This document shows positions 23,119 through 33,633 of a stretch of 64,000 bases of DNA, piece by piece. The notes under the pieces are model-generated. The model worked only from the letters and a program-made list of their open reading frames with translations, did no database searches and had not been told where the DNA came from. The DNA is taken from assembly GCA_963555705.1 (NCBI GenBank), contig OY743176.1, positions 59,718,040-59,782,039 on the forward strand, read 5' to 3'. The position numbers and the translations under genes are program-made. Source of the stretch: Ligustrum vulgare (taxonomy: Eukaryota; Streptophyta; Magnoliopsida; Lamiales; Oleaceae). Numbering within the stretch: the first letter of the stretch is position 1; each line of letters begins with the position of its first letter.

Positions 23119-24163
23119 ATGATCCGGGCTGTTTATTCCAAACTAGATGTTATGTTGATCATACGGGGTGCAGTTTGACGATTGATGGAAAGTGTTTTAC
23201 TAATTTCGTTAATAGCACCGTGCTTGAAAAATTAGGATTGCCCCTAGAACCACACTATAAACCTTATAGGATGACGTGGATGAGGGAGTTTGGGAATTTC
23301 AAAGTAACCAAACAAGTTCTAGTGCCTATCACCCAGGGAAGGTATAGTGAGGATGTGTGGTGTGATGTAGTGCCATTGAAATCTTATCATATTTTATTGG
23401 AAAAACCTTGGAGACATAGGAGGGAGGCTGTTTATGATAAGAGTATGCACATATACCAATTCCTTAAGAAAGGAAAAACATGCATACTATATGGATTGAC
23501 ATTAGAGGAAGCACTAGAAGATTCACGGAGGGTAAGGAAGGAGAGTGAAAAGTGGTGTAATAGGAGGCATCATGGGGATAAGGATATTGATAAGAAGGAG
23601 GGAGAGTTGAAATTAAAAACAAATAAACAAACTCCAAAATTTGATGAGGAGAAGGTGGAGTTGGGTAGCAAGGAAATGATAAGAATGAAGTTGTTGATAA
23701 TGAGGGGAATGAATTGGGAGTTGAGGTGGAAGTTCAAGATTTGAGCGTTGAATTGGAAGATCCACATTTGGGTAGTGATGAGGTAGTGCACGAGCATGGT
23801 GATAAAAGTGTGGAGTTAGGAGATGTGGTTGAGTTTGAAGACGAAAAATTTGGACAAGAAGTTGCAAAAGAGAAAAGAGGCGAAGAGAAGAGCCTCGTGA
23901 TTCAAGAAGTGAAGTTGGAGGTGGTTTATCATGAATACAAGGATCCATACCTTGTACCTCATGAAGCTAACATGTCCCTCCCCATTTTGTTTAAATCTTT
24001 TTTGCAGGTTAATTATGTTTGGAAGCTTCAACCACACTACATATGGCAAAAGGAGTTCAAGCTCCATCTCTTCCATGTTTTCCAATCAAATGAGCTTAAT
24101 TTATTGAACTCATGGTATGGAAGCAATAATTTTCCGTTTGATCCAGGAGGTGAAGTGAAATAA
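23119..24163 (+). pseudogene. Gypsy-T protease-like ORF, unit 1 (frameshifted)
   Basis: The sequence is a near copy of the open frame at 25447-26499. It lacks the ATG (ATTG instead of ATGG at the corresponding site). It also has a one-base deletion near 23685, where unit 2 reads 'atgattaagaatg' and unit 1 'atgataagaatg'. The frame therefore splits into 23175-23744 and 23714-24163. Motifs 'TIDGKCFTNFVNSTVLEKLG' and 'YSEDVWCDVVPLKSYHILL' are the retroviral-type aspartic protease fold of plant Gypsy elements. Confidence 0.85.
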
Positions 24164-24212
24164 CAGGAATAAAGCTATGATTCGGGACGAATCATCCTAA
24201 AGAAGGAGGGTA

Positions 24213-24974
24213 TGATGCGTTCCGAAACCTTCGCCAATCAGAGTCATAGCAGGCTTGACAGGAAAATTTAAATATTCAAGCCAAATTGGAGCAAAAATGA
24301 GGCAAAAGGAATCAGTTTGGTTCTTACGGCCGTAATGTCAAGATTATCACGGTTGTAATCAAGTCACTGATCAAAATGAAGAATTCCAGGTTTTCAAAGT
24401 TACGGCCATAAGTACTATGGTCACAGCCGTAATCTTTAACCAGAAGAATAGTTATGGCGGTAAGTGATGCTGTCATGGCCGTAAGTTAGGATTTTCGCAA
24501 ATAATGCGGATTTTTAATTCCTTTTTCGTTTTTTTATTCCTTTTCCAGTTTTTAGCTATTTTAGGTTAGTTAGAACTCTATTTTGAGTCTATTAGCGACT
24601 AGGGTTTTATTTTACTTATTTATACATTTTTTTTCATTCATTGTAATCAGACTTTGATTATTGAATAAAAAGAGATTGAATATTTTTCAATTGTTAATGC
24701 GTGGATTCACATTACGAACCCGAACTTATCAAGATTGATTATCTTGTGGCGTTCATCCAGAACTTATCAAATATTCGCGAGAGTATTTGTGGCGCTCAAA
24801 ACCAGAAACTCATCAGGGAGATTGGGCAAATCCTTGTGGCGTTTCGAAAGTCGTGGTTCTTTATTCCGCATCATCGAGCCATCGCGTCGTGAATATCGGG
24901 TCATGATTCATCCGTCCATTCACAACCTGAGTTCGGAACTTTTCGGCATTTCTTCCGCACTTCGAACCTCATCA
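24213..24974 (+). repeat. Gypsy-T LTR 2 (middle)
   Basis: This 762-bp copy is shared between the two units: it is the 3' LTR of unit 1 and the 5' LTR of unit 2. A purine tract precedes it (24201-24212) and a primer site follows (24977-24991). Confidence 0.9.
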
Positions 24975-24976
24975 TC

Positions 24977-24991
24977 TGGTATCAGAGCTGG
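24977..24991 (+). other. Gypsy-T primer binding site, unit 2
   Basis: TGGTATCAGAGCTGG again lies two bases after the LTR, identical to unit 1. Confidence 0.85.
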
Positions 24992-25446
24992 ACTCTGAAT
25001 TCAGGTTTTTCTATCCAGTTTAATTCTTATGTTTATCATCGAGTCTTTCTTAAGAATTATCCATATCTTGTTGTTGAGTATTTCTTTTCCTGAGTGTTCT
25101 TCGTGCCAGTAAAAAATTTTTTCCAGTTTGATCCATATAAAAATTCAACAAAAATTCAAAAGTGTTTATTTTGTTCGATTGTTATCCAAATCCTGTTCCG
25201 TTTGTTTTGTTGTTTTCCTGTCGAATTTTCGGATTTATTTAAAAAAAAATATTTTTTTTATTATTATTTAATTCCGAAAATTCATTATTCAAAAAAAAAA
25301 AAGTCATTCCGAGATTCAAGAACCACTTTCTTGAGTTTCTTTAAAATTCTTGGTATTCATTTTCTTCCAAGTCAATAAAAGTCGTTCTTGCTATTTGATG
25401 TCCAAATCCTCTTCATTCTTGAATTTTTTTTAACGCCACATAAGGA

Positions 25447-26499
25447 ATGGATTATAATCCGGGCTGTTTATTCCAAACTAGATGTTATGTTGATCATACG
25501 GGGTGCAGTTTGACGATTGATGGAAAGTGCTTTACTAATTTCGTTAATAGCACCGTGCTTGAAAAATTAGGATTGCCCCTAGAACCACACTATAAACCTT
25601 ATAGGATGACGTGGATGAGGGAGTTTGGGAATTTCAAAGTAACCAAACAAGTTCTAGTGCCTATCACCCAGGGAAGGTATAGTGAGGATGTATGGTGTGA
25701 TGTAGTGCCATTGAAATCTTATCATATTTTATTGGAAAAACCTTGGAGACATAGGAGGGAGACTGTTTATGATAAGAGTATGCACATATACCAATTCCTT
25801 AAGAAAGGGAAAACATGCGTACTATATGGGTTGACATTAGATGAAGCACTAGAAGATTCACGGAGGGTAAGGAAGGAGAGTGAAAAGTGGTGTAATAGGA
25901 GGCATCGTGGGGATAAGGATATTGATAAGAAGGAGGGAGAGTTGAAATTAAAAACAAATAAACAAACTCCAAAATTCGATGAGGAGAAGGTGGAGTTGGG
26001 TAGCAAGGAAATGATTAAGAATGAAATTGTTGATAATGAGGGGAATGAATTGGGAGTTGAGGTGGAAGTTCAAGATTTGAGCGTTGAATTGGAAGATCCA
26101 CATTTGGGTAGTGATGAGGTAGTGCACGAGCATGGTGATAAGAGTGTGGAGTTAGGAGATGTGGTTGAGTTTGAAGACGAAAAATTTGAACAAGAAATTG
26201 CAAAAGAGAAAAGAGGCGAAGAGAAGAGCCTCGTGATTCAAGAAGTGAAGCTGGAGGTGGTTTACCATGAATACAAGGATCCATACCTTGTACCTCATGA
26301 AGCTAACGTGTCCCTCCCCATTTTGTTTAAATCTTTTTTGCCGGTTAATTATGTTTGGAAGCTTCAACCACACTACATATGGCAAAAGGAGTTCAAGCTC
26401 CATCTCTTCCATGTTTTCCAATCAAATGAGCTTAATTTATTGAACTCATGGTATGGAAGCAATAATTTTCCGTTTGATCCAGGAGGTGAAGTGAAATAA
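25447..26499 (+). CDS. Gypsy-T unit 2: aspartic-protease-like protein, 350 aa
   Basis: The open frame of 350 codons starts at the ATG in 'aaggaatggattataatcc'. Residues about 8-125 match the Ty3/Gypsy protease region of plant polyproteins: 'CLFQTRCYVDHTGCSLTIDG', 'NSTVLEKLGLPLEPHYKPYR', 'KVTKQVLVPITQGRYSEDVW' and 'CDVVPLKSYHILLEKPWRHR'. The catalytic site reads I-D-G-K rather than D-S/T-G; an I-D-G-G form occurs in many plant Gypsy proteases, so activity is uncertain. Residues about 160-275 are rich in Glu, Asp and Lys, and the C-terminal 75 residues ('YIWQKEFKLHLFHVFQSNEL') are not recognised. Gag and the enzymes that normally surround protease are missing. The frame is intact, unlike unit 1. 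It could be a domesticating or helper-interacting protein, or simply a young deletion derivative. Confidence 0.75.
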   Translation: MDYNPGCLFQTRCYVDHTGCSLTIDGKCFTNFVNSTVLEKLGLPLEPHYKPYRMTWMREFGNFKVTKQVLVPITQGRYSEDVWCDVVPLKSYHILLEKPWRHRRETVYDKSMHIYQFLKKGKTCVLYGLTLDEALEDSRRVRKESEKWCNRRHRGDKDIDKKEGELKLKTNKQTPKFDEEKVELGSKEMIKNEIVDNEGNELGVEVEVQDLSVELEDPHLGSDEVVHEHGDKSVELGDVVEFEDEKFEQEIAKEKRGEEKSLVIQEVKLEVVYHEYKDPYLVPHEANVSLPILFKSFLPVNYVWKLQPHYIWQKEFKLHLFHVFQSNELNLLNSWYGSNNFPFDPGGEVK

Positions 26500-26548
26500 C
26501 AGGAATAAAGCTATGATTCGGGACGAATCATCCTAAAGAAGGAGGGTA

Positions 26549-27308
26549 TGATGTGTTCCGGACCCTCGCCAATCGGAGTCATAGCAGGCTTGACAGGAAA
26601 ATTTAAATATTCAAGTCAAATTGGAGCAAAAATGAGGCAAAAGGGATCAGTTTGGTTCTTATGGCCATAATGTCAAGATTATCACGGCTGTAATCAAGTC
26701 ACTGATCAAAATGAAGAATTTCAGGTTTTCAAAGTTACGGCCGTAAGTATTATGATCACAGCTGTAATCCTTGACCAGAAGAATAGTTACGGCCGTAAGT
26801 GATGCTGTCACGGCCGTAAGTTAGGATTTTCGCAAATAATGCGGATTTTTAATTCCTTTTTCATTTTTTTATTCCTTTTCCAGTTTTTTGCTATTTTAGG
26901 TTAGTTAGAACTCTATTTTGAGTCTATTAGCGACTAGGGTTTTATTTTACTTATTTATACGCTTTTTCCATTCATTGTAATCAGACTTTGATTATTGAAT
27001 AAAAAGAGATTGAATGTTTTTCAATTGTTAATGTGTGGATTCACATTACAAACCCGAACTTATCAAGATTGATTATCTTGTGGCGTTCACCCAGAACTTA
27101 TCAAATATTCGCGAGAGTATTTGTGGCGTTCAAAACCAGAAACTCATCAAGGAGATTGGGCAAATCCTTGTGGAGTTTCGAAAGTCGTGGTTCTTTATTC
27201 CGCATCGTCGAGCCATCGCGTCGTGAATATCGGGTCATGATTCATCCGTCCAATCACAACCTGAGTTCGGATCTTTCCGGCGTTTCTTCCGCACTTCGAA
27301 TCTTATCA
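26549..27308 (+). repeat. Gypsy-T LTR 3
   Basis: This 760-bp LTR is preceded by the purine tract and followed directly by the right TSD copy AATGT (27309-27313), not by a primer site. It is the outer 3' LTR. Confidence 0.9.
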
Positions 27309-27313
27309 AATGT

Positions 27314-27955
27314 TCAATCTCAACCACACATTCTTCAAAACTCATTTTCCAAAATTGCACATGCTATTTTTGTGCATGCTAAATAAACGTGTTGACCATA
27401 TTCTATTTTTAAATAGAATGATGTTGCTAACACCTTATATTTTACAAATTGAACCAATGAATTTATCGAAACCTAAAGTTGTAGAAAATTAAATGATTTA
27501 ATTGAATTTATTTAGAAATATTGAATATCTATTATTTCTTTCAATTTTATAAGAAAAGGATTCAAAATTAATCATTTAGGTCAAATTGAATTTAGGTAAG
27601 AAATGATAGGTATCATTTTAGGACTTAAACGAGATAAATTAAAAAGATTTAATGTTGGAAAAAGTAAAAGATATAAGTAAAACTTTTACATTTAGTTTAT
27701 GAATGATATGCTTAGAGTTTGCTTTGATTTCTTAATTTGTATTAAACTTCTCGTTGAAATCTTGGATTTGACACTTAAATAGCATTTTTTTGACTTTAAA
27801 ATAATGCAATAATTATCAAAAGAAAAAATTAATTTATAAATTGACTTTTTATAGATATCGTTTTTCACAAATCGATAAATCATTTATTACATGTATTAAT
27901 TGAATTTTCCTAATTCATGTATTAAAATAAATAGATAAGAATAAGAAATTTCCTG
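27314..27955. other. AT-rich sequence, no feature recognised
   Basis: This is the right flank of the Gypsy tandem. It is about three quarters A/T and has no recognisable coding sequence. Confidence 0.4.
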
Positions 27956-27959
27956 GCAG

Positions 27960-28136
27960 GTGAAAATGGGCGGAAAATTATGTGCGTATAATGGTGACGA
28001 TTATCTTATTATTAAATATGTACAGATTTGGCACTCAGAACTGGAAACATTAAATGATAAACTACTTATGCTGAATAAACTACTAGTTGTTCCTAATATT
28101 AAAATGGATTTAATTAGTGTTTCAAAGCTTTCCAGA
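27960..28136 (+). pseudogene. Copia-Y protease C-terminal fragment
   Basis: The frame contains a degenerate 'NGDDYLIIKYV', then 'LMLNKLLVVPNIKMDLISVS', the conserved block between protease and the pre-integrase domain in Copia polyproteins. It ends at 28136 because Copia-C inserted there, and coding continues at 30445 with 'DNNVFLEFHGDYFLVKDKET'. The upstream protease active site is not visible. Since both this piece and 20248-21113 contain the 'NG-(D/K)-(Y/F)-L' block, X and Y are more likely two elements than one, but this is not proven. Confidence 0.7.
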
Positions 28137-28697
28137 TGTTAGGTTTTGACCCTAAAATATCTTGGATAATTGATTTTCTTGTTAAAGTGTTAAACTTGGA
28201 GACCAAGTTAAAGATGAAAAGAAAAGGAAGATAATCTTTTTGGCATGAATTTCTTTCCTTATTCTGATTATTCTACTTCAACAAGAAAATATCTTGAGGT
28301 ACAAGTAATACACGTTTTTTGGTTATATTTACCTATAAATATGTGTGTTGATGAGCCAATTAATTGCATATTGACTGGAGAGTATTGTGAGGAAAAATGT
28401 AGTCTAGCATCTTGTATTTTCTTGGGTTCTTTGTGAGTTGTACAAAGAAATAGATATTGGTAGATGTGGTAAAGCTTGGTCATTTTTCCTACAATACTTG
28501 GGGGGTTGAGTGCAAATTTTATATAATTGTAACAATTTGTTATTTAGTGAAAAGCTTTGGTGGTCCGTGGACGTAGACAAGTTGCAAAACTACGTAAATT
28601 TCTATGTTCGTACTTATTTTCTAGTTTACTTATTATTTCTTGAACATCAAAAATTCATGTGGGGTTAATTAGAGAAGGAATTTGTGTATAATTCCCA
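28137..28697 (+). repeat. Copia-C 5' LTR
   Basis: This 561-bp repeat matches 29879-30444 with scattered substitutions, by eye about 93% identity. Confidence 0.8.
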
Positions 28698-28701
28698 AAA
28701 G

Positions 28702-28719
28702 TGGCGTCGTCGACGGGGA
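28702..28719 (+). other. Copia-C primer binding site, tRNA-Asp-like
   Basis: TGGCGTCGTCGACGGGGA resembles the complement of the plant tRNA-Asp 3' end (TGGCGCCGTTGCCGGGGA) with a few changes. This differs from the iMet site used by the other Copia elements in the window. Confidence 0.55.
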
Positions 28720-28779
28720 AATCGGCGTCTAATTAACAGATCATCAGGTGGTTCGAAGATTTTTGGAGCAAAAGAAATT

Positions 28780-29700
28780 ATGTTTAGAAAGTACAACGTG
28801 AAAAAATTTGACTAGAAGATCAATTTTGGCTTGTGGTAAGTACAAGTCATGGATATATTGATTCAGACGAGACTGTAGAAAGCTTTGAAAGAAAAACCAA
28901 CCCCGAGTTCTGACAAAGAAATTGAATCCAGCACGAGTGATGAAGATTGGGATTTGAAGGCTGCTAGCATGTTACAACTTTGTTTGGCCAAAAATGTTCT
29001 TGCAAATATTTATGGGATATTTGCTGTGAAGGAACTATAGAAAAAACTAGAAGATTTGTATTGGATGAAGAGTTTGTCAAATAACTTATATCTGAAGGAG
29101 CGGTTTCATTCTTGAGAATGAATGTAGGTATGAAAATCTTAGACCATCTTAGTGTTCTCAATGGGATTGTTTCTGAACTCAAATCTATTGGAGTTCAGAT
29201 TGATGATGAGGATAAGATTCATCTTGTCTCTTCCATTCATGTTTGAGCATATCATGCTGATTTTTATGTACGGGAAGGAAACGGTGGAATTTTCAGAAGT
29301 GAAGTTGATTAGGTTGAAGTGACAGTTCATCTAAAAAGCTTTGTTTGTTACTGAAAAGTGGAAGAGAGGTAACTCCATGAAGAAGAAGGTAATGTGTTGG
29401 AACTATGGTAAATCTAGTCATGTGAGAAGAAATGTCCAAAATGTGGAGCAGAGTCGGCTAACTGCTCGGAGGTGGACAATGCGACTCTCCTGGTGAAGGG
29501 TGGTGACGATGTGCTTTAGTGAGATGAGACTTCCTTATGGCATGAAGCTAGTTGTCATGATAGAGGATGTGATTTTACTGGCCACATGTGTTTGCACATA
29601 GGCATTGGTTTGGCATTAATGCAAGGTGTGGTGAAATTGATGTCGATGGCTGATGAGCTCCCAAGGAAAGCCAAACATGGGGTTGCACCATAATTTTTTA
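28780..29700 (+). pseudogene. Copia-C gag relic
   Basis: Translation in broken frames gives a Copia gag order. 'FRKYNVKKFD' and 'FGLW' come first, then 'LQLCLAKNVLANIYGIFAVK', 'KKLEDLYWMKSLSNNLYLKE', 'DHLSVLNGIVSELKSIGVQI' and 'DDEDKIHLVSSI'. A possible zinc-knuckle area ('KKCPKCGAESANC') follows near 29430. Several stops and at least two frameshifts are present. This protein would build the particle in an intact element; here it is dead. The region after 29500 is not recognised. Confidence 0.7.
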
Positions 29701-29878
29701 GCAATGTTTATTTCGACATGAGCCGATGAAAAGCTCAGAGTTCGTTGATAATTCTGAGTGTTGGTTATACTCATATGGTGGAGTATGGGATCGTCAAAGT
29801 GTTAAATGCTTACCTGTTTACCCAATGATTTAATTTGTATTTTTTGGCTTAGAATAATTTTTGTGTCAAGGTGGAGAT

Positions 29879-30444
29879 TGTTAGGTTTTGACCAAAAAAT
29901 ATCTTGGATAATTGATTTTCCTGTTAAAGTGGTTAACTTGGAGACCAAGTTAAAGATGAAAAGAAAAGGAAGATAATCTTTTTGGCATGAATTTCTTTCC
30001 TTATTCTGATTATTCTACTTCAACAAGGAAATATCTTAGGGTACAAGTAATACACGTTTTTGGGTTATGTTTACCTATAAATATGTGTGTTGAGGAGCCA
30101 ATTAATTGCACATTGACTAGAGAGTATTGTGAGGAAAAATGTAGTCTAGCATCTTGGATTTTCTTGGGTTCTTTGTGGGTTGTACAAAGAAATAGAAATT
30201 GGTATATGTGGTAAATCTTGGTTATTTTTCCTACAATACTTGGGGGGTTTGGTGAGTGGCAAATTCTATATAATTGTAACAATTTATTATATAGTGAAAA
30301 GCTTTGGCGGTCCATCGACGTAGGAAAGTTGCCAAACCACGTAAATTTCTGTGTTCGTACTTATTTTCTGGTTTACTTATTATTTCTTGAACATCGAAAA
30401 TTCCTGTGGGGTTAATTAGAGAGGAAATTTGTGTGTAATTCCCA
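29879..30444 (+). repeat. Copia-C 3' LTR
   Basis: This 566-bp repeat is preceded by the purine-rich 'aaggtggagat'. Confidence 0.8.
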
Positions 30445-31718
30445 ATCGACAACAATGTTTTCTTGAATTTCATGGTGATTATTTTTTGGTTAAGGACAAG
30501 GAAACTCAAGTAATACTGCTACGGAGGAAAACTAAGGAAAGTCTGCACCAGTTTCAGCCTACTAATCAAGACAAACCAGCCTATTTCATCAATGCTTAAA
30601 AGTTCCAAGACAAGCCATTCAAGCCTTTCATTCCTAGCCTATTGAAATTCCCAGTTGTAGGAAGTTTGTCAATTCTAGTATTGAAATGTGACACGGAAGG
30701 TTGGGGCATCCCAGCCTCCCTGTAATTTATCAAATTTTGAAAATTAGCAAAAGTGAAATGAATGACAAAACTATCTTTCGTTGTGATGCCTGTGTGTATG
30801 GGAAATCCCACAAATTACTCTTTAATTCTTCTCGGTCACATGCTAAAAATGTCCTAGATCTAATACACTCTAACCTTTGGGAACCTTCCCAATTAGCTCT
30901 ATATTTGGATTTAAATATTATATTCTATTCATTAATGATCACACTAGATACACCTAGATCTATCCCTTAAGATACAAATCAGAAGCCCTATCAAAATTCA
31001 CCGAATTCAAAAAAATGGTAGAAAACAAGTTTGAAAGGAGAATTATAACATTTCAGTGTGATTGGGGAGGAGAGTTTAGAATTTTCTCAAACCTTCTGAA
31101 AGAATGTGGTATAGAACTTTGAGTCTCGTGTTTATACACCTCTGTCCAAAATGGTCGAGCTGAAAGAAAACGTAGGCACGTAACTGAAACTAGGTTGACT
31201 CTTTTAGCCCAAGCAAACATGCCTCTTACCTACTGTTGGGAGGCATTTCAAACAGTAGTATTTCTCATAAACAAACTACCCACTCCTATCTTAAAACACC
31301 AGTCACCTCATAAAGTACTTTATCATGAAGAATATGATTATAAAAGACTCAAAAACTTTGGCTGTGCATGTTTTCCTCACTTAAGACCCTATCGAAATTA
31401 CAAACTCAGTTTTCATTTCACAAAACGTGTCTTCCTTGGCTATAGTTCACTACACAAAGGATTCAAGTGCCTAAGCCCCACTGGTATAATCTATACCTCT
31501 AGGCATGTGATCTTCAATGAACATGAATTTCCATTCAAGTCAAAGTTTCTAAGCAGACACTCTACTTCTGAAGAAATCACTTTCCTTAACTTACCTACAT
31601 ATGACTATACCTCTAGGCATGTGATCTTCAATAAACATGAATTTCCATTCAAGTCAAAGTTTCTAAACAGACACTCTACTTCTGAAGAAATCACTTTCCT
31701 TAACTTACCTACATATTA
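30445..31718 (+). pseudogene. Copia-Y pre-integrase and integrase
   Basis: Coding resumes with 'DNNVFLEFHGDYFLVKDKET'. It then runs through 'HGRLGHPSLPVIYQILK' and 'CDACVYGKSHKLLF' (pre-integrase with H and C ligands), 'VLDLIHSNLWEPSQLA', and 'YTSVQNGRAERKRRHVTET' (about 31133-31190, catalytic E). Next come 'ANMPLTYCWEAFQTVVFLIN' and 'FGCACFPHLRPYRNYKLSFH' and the C-terminal 'RVFLGYSSLHKGFKCLSP'. Integrase would join cDNA to the chromosome. Stops lie in the catalytic core (about 30960-31180), and the segment 31491-31718 is a 114-bp tandem duplication. No reverse transcriptase follows; the element is truncated here. Confidence 0.8.
31491..31718 (+). repeat. 114-bp tandem duplication inside the Copia-Y integrase tail
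   Basis: Two adjacent copies start at 31491 and 31605 ('ctatacctctaggcatgtga') and differ at only a few bases. The length is a multiple of three (38 codons), so the frame stays open through both. Confidence 0.85.
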
Positions 31719-32475
31719 ATCATTTTGAAGTGCATGTGCATAGGTAAAACTATGTTCACTTGTAGTATTGTGATCACTGTCAGCTGAGTAAAGTGCCTTA
31801 GTTTTTTAACTAGCAATTTTTATATATAGTACTCATGATTATTGTCAATTTTACATCTTATAATCTTACCACTTATTCTCATGTAGGTCGTTGATGTATA
31901 TTGTATATAACTGACATTATGAGAACGATGCTGCCTTTTAGCCACACGTTCAAGAACGCAATATGCAAATCTATGTATATAAACAATAAAAGCGTTTTTT
32001 GAAATTCAGGTATCTATCTTGATGAAGCTTGGGTTGAAGTTCAAAAATATATGTTTGCATGGTTAATTGTCGATTAACTGGGCCGTTCAAAAACAAATTT
32101 ACGTGAGAGCAATCAGGACTTCATGGATCACATATTTTTTGTACAATAGCTGTTGGATTGACTTAAGTTATGAACTGTATATGGAAAATGGAGTCATAAC
32201 TTTGTTGTCATCTTGTAAAAGATTGGTTACATGGGTATTGGACAAATATTTCATTTATTATGTTATTATTTTTTTGTAGGAATGTGTTATCTATTGCTGG
32301 TTTGAAAGGTTGTTCATTCTCACTTATTTTTCAGGTTCCTATGACCAAGAATCTGGGATGTATATATATTTTGGAATGCTATCAGCGATGTTCCTTTGAA
32401 AGAGCAGATGTAAACTCTCTTTTTGCAATTGGAACATTGACCGAAGTATCTATGTCACCATATTAACATAAAGAA
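31719..32475. other. Unassigned sequence between Copia-Y and Copia-D
   Basis: Open stretches such as 32260-32466 ('NVLSIAGLKGCSFSLIF') follow a splice-acceptor-like 'ttttttgtag' and could be exons of an old gene, but I do not recognise the family. Confidence 0.3.
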
Positions 32476-32480
32476 AATGA

Positions 32481-32799
32481 TGTAAAAATTTAACAAGCAA
32501 TGAAATGAGAGAATTCTGATTTCATTTTCTATTGTCTTGCAATTTACAAGAATACAATATGCACATATATAGACCAACAAAGCTGAAGAAGGAATAGAAA
32601 GTACAAAACCAATTCTGAATATCCTAACAAAAATTATTTACAATAAAAAAATCTTCCAATCAAAAAACAACAATTGTCCACGGTAATGTGGATGCTCCTG
32701 GTCATCAAGAAGGCTATTAATCATCATCAAGACCTTGAAGCTACTGATGTGGAGAGAAGAGCTACTTCTTATCACACTTTTGCTTATCATATTCCAATA
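32481..32799 (-). repeat. Copia-D 3' LTR
   Basis: This 319-bp LTR matches the sequence of 37240-37757 once the inserted MITE is removed. Confidence 0.85.
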
Positions 32800-32829
32800 C
32801 CCTCTCGCAAGATGGGGAATATATGTTAA

Positions 32830-33633
32830 CTATTCCCATCTTGGATAGATGAGAAAAGAGAACGTGTGTGGGAAAATATTTGGTAAAAATGTCAGCAAAC
32901 TGAGAATGTGTTGGAACATAAGCTGTCTTGATGCTACATTCTTGAATTTATCCCAAATCAAATGGCAATCGACTTCAATATGCCTAGTCAGTTCGTGAAA
33001 AACCAGATTACCAGCTGTGTAGTACGACTTGATTATCACAATGTAAGATGGCAGAGTGTGGATGATCAACAAGTAAATCAGCAAGTAATTGTTTTAACTA
33101 GGTGAGTTTAGAACAGGTTGTCACCATTGCTCGATATTTCGCTTCGGCATATGAACGTGAGACCACACTTTGCTTCTTTGATTTCCAAGAGATGAGAGAA
33201 TCTCCTAGAAGAACACAATAACCAGTGACAGAACGCCTGCTATCAAGTTAAGATGCCTAATCAGAGTCACAGTATCCTTTGAGACTAAATGAGGATGATG
33301 AAGGAAAAAGGATGCCTTGCCCAGGGCATTCTTAAGATACTTGAGAACTTTATTTGTGGAATCAAGATGAGTAGTGGAAGGATTTCCCATAAACTGGCTA
33401 AGTGTTTGGACACTATAACTAATGTTCGGTCTTGTTATAGTAGGATATAGAAGCCAGCCAATTAGTCTTCTATAAACACTAGGATCAGTTAGTGGAAAGC
33501 CCGAATCTTTGCTTAGTTTTTTATTTTGGTCCATAGGGATTTTAGTCGATTTCGATTCTAGATTACCTGAATTTGCAAGGATGTCTGAGGCGTATTTTCT
33601 CTGAAAAATATGAATACCGATGGGAGATAACAT
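32830..33633 (-). pseudogene. Copia-D connection domain and RNase H relic
   Basis: The 33633-33205 frame has 'QRKYASDILANSGNLESKST', 'SVYRRLIGWLLYPTITRPNI' and 'SVQTLSQFMGNPSTTHLDST', the segment after the polymerase. RNase H fragments follow in other frames: 'FHELTRHIEVDCHLIWDKF' at about 32950-33010 is the 'H-R-SKHI-ID-H-VR' block. A stop and a frame change separate it from the polymerase. The enzyme is not functional. Confidence 0.75.

Larger units (their letters stand above)
21882..27308 (+). mobile_element. Gypsy-T: tandem non-autonomous Ty3/Gypsy element with three LTRs
   Basis: Three direct LTR copies (21882-22642, 24213-24974, 26549-27308) alternate with two internal regions (22643-24212 and 24975-26548). 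The whole array is enclosed by one exact TSD, AATGT (21877-21881 and 27309-27313), and no TSD separates the units. Each LTR begins TGATG and ends CATCA or ATCA. Each internal region has an iMet-type primer site and a purine tract 'aaagaaggaggg' before the next LTR, so the element reads on the plus strand. The only protein coded is a Gypsy-type protease domain with an acidic tail. Reverse transcriptase, RNase H, integrase and gag are absent, so movement must depend on a helper. Confidence 0.9.
28137..30444 (+). mobile_element. Copia-C: short LTR element with only degenerate gag
   Basis: Direct repeats at 28137-28697 and 29879-30444 begin TGTTAGGTTTTGACC and end TTCCCA. The 1181-bp interior has a primer-site-like TGGCGTCGTCGACGGGGA after the left LTR and a purine tract 'aaggtggagat' before the right. 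Reading is on the plus strand. Only gag relics are present, so this is a non-autonomous deletion derivative. It sits inside the Copia-Y coding sequence between 'ISVSKLS' and 'DNNVFLEF'. I see no clear target duplication (ccaga versus aatcg), which may reflect age or a deletion. Confidence 0.8.

Noticed and set aside
25767..26421. Antisense open frames across the Gypsy-T protease ORF
   Set aside because: They are shadows of the plus-strand frame, repeated in both units with no recognisable domain.
11558..31718. Copia-X and Copia-Y as one element
   Set aside because: Both contain the same protease-end block, so they overlap in content; one element would need a duplication. Left open.
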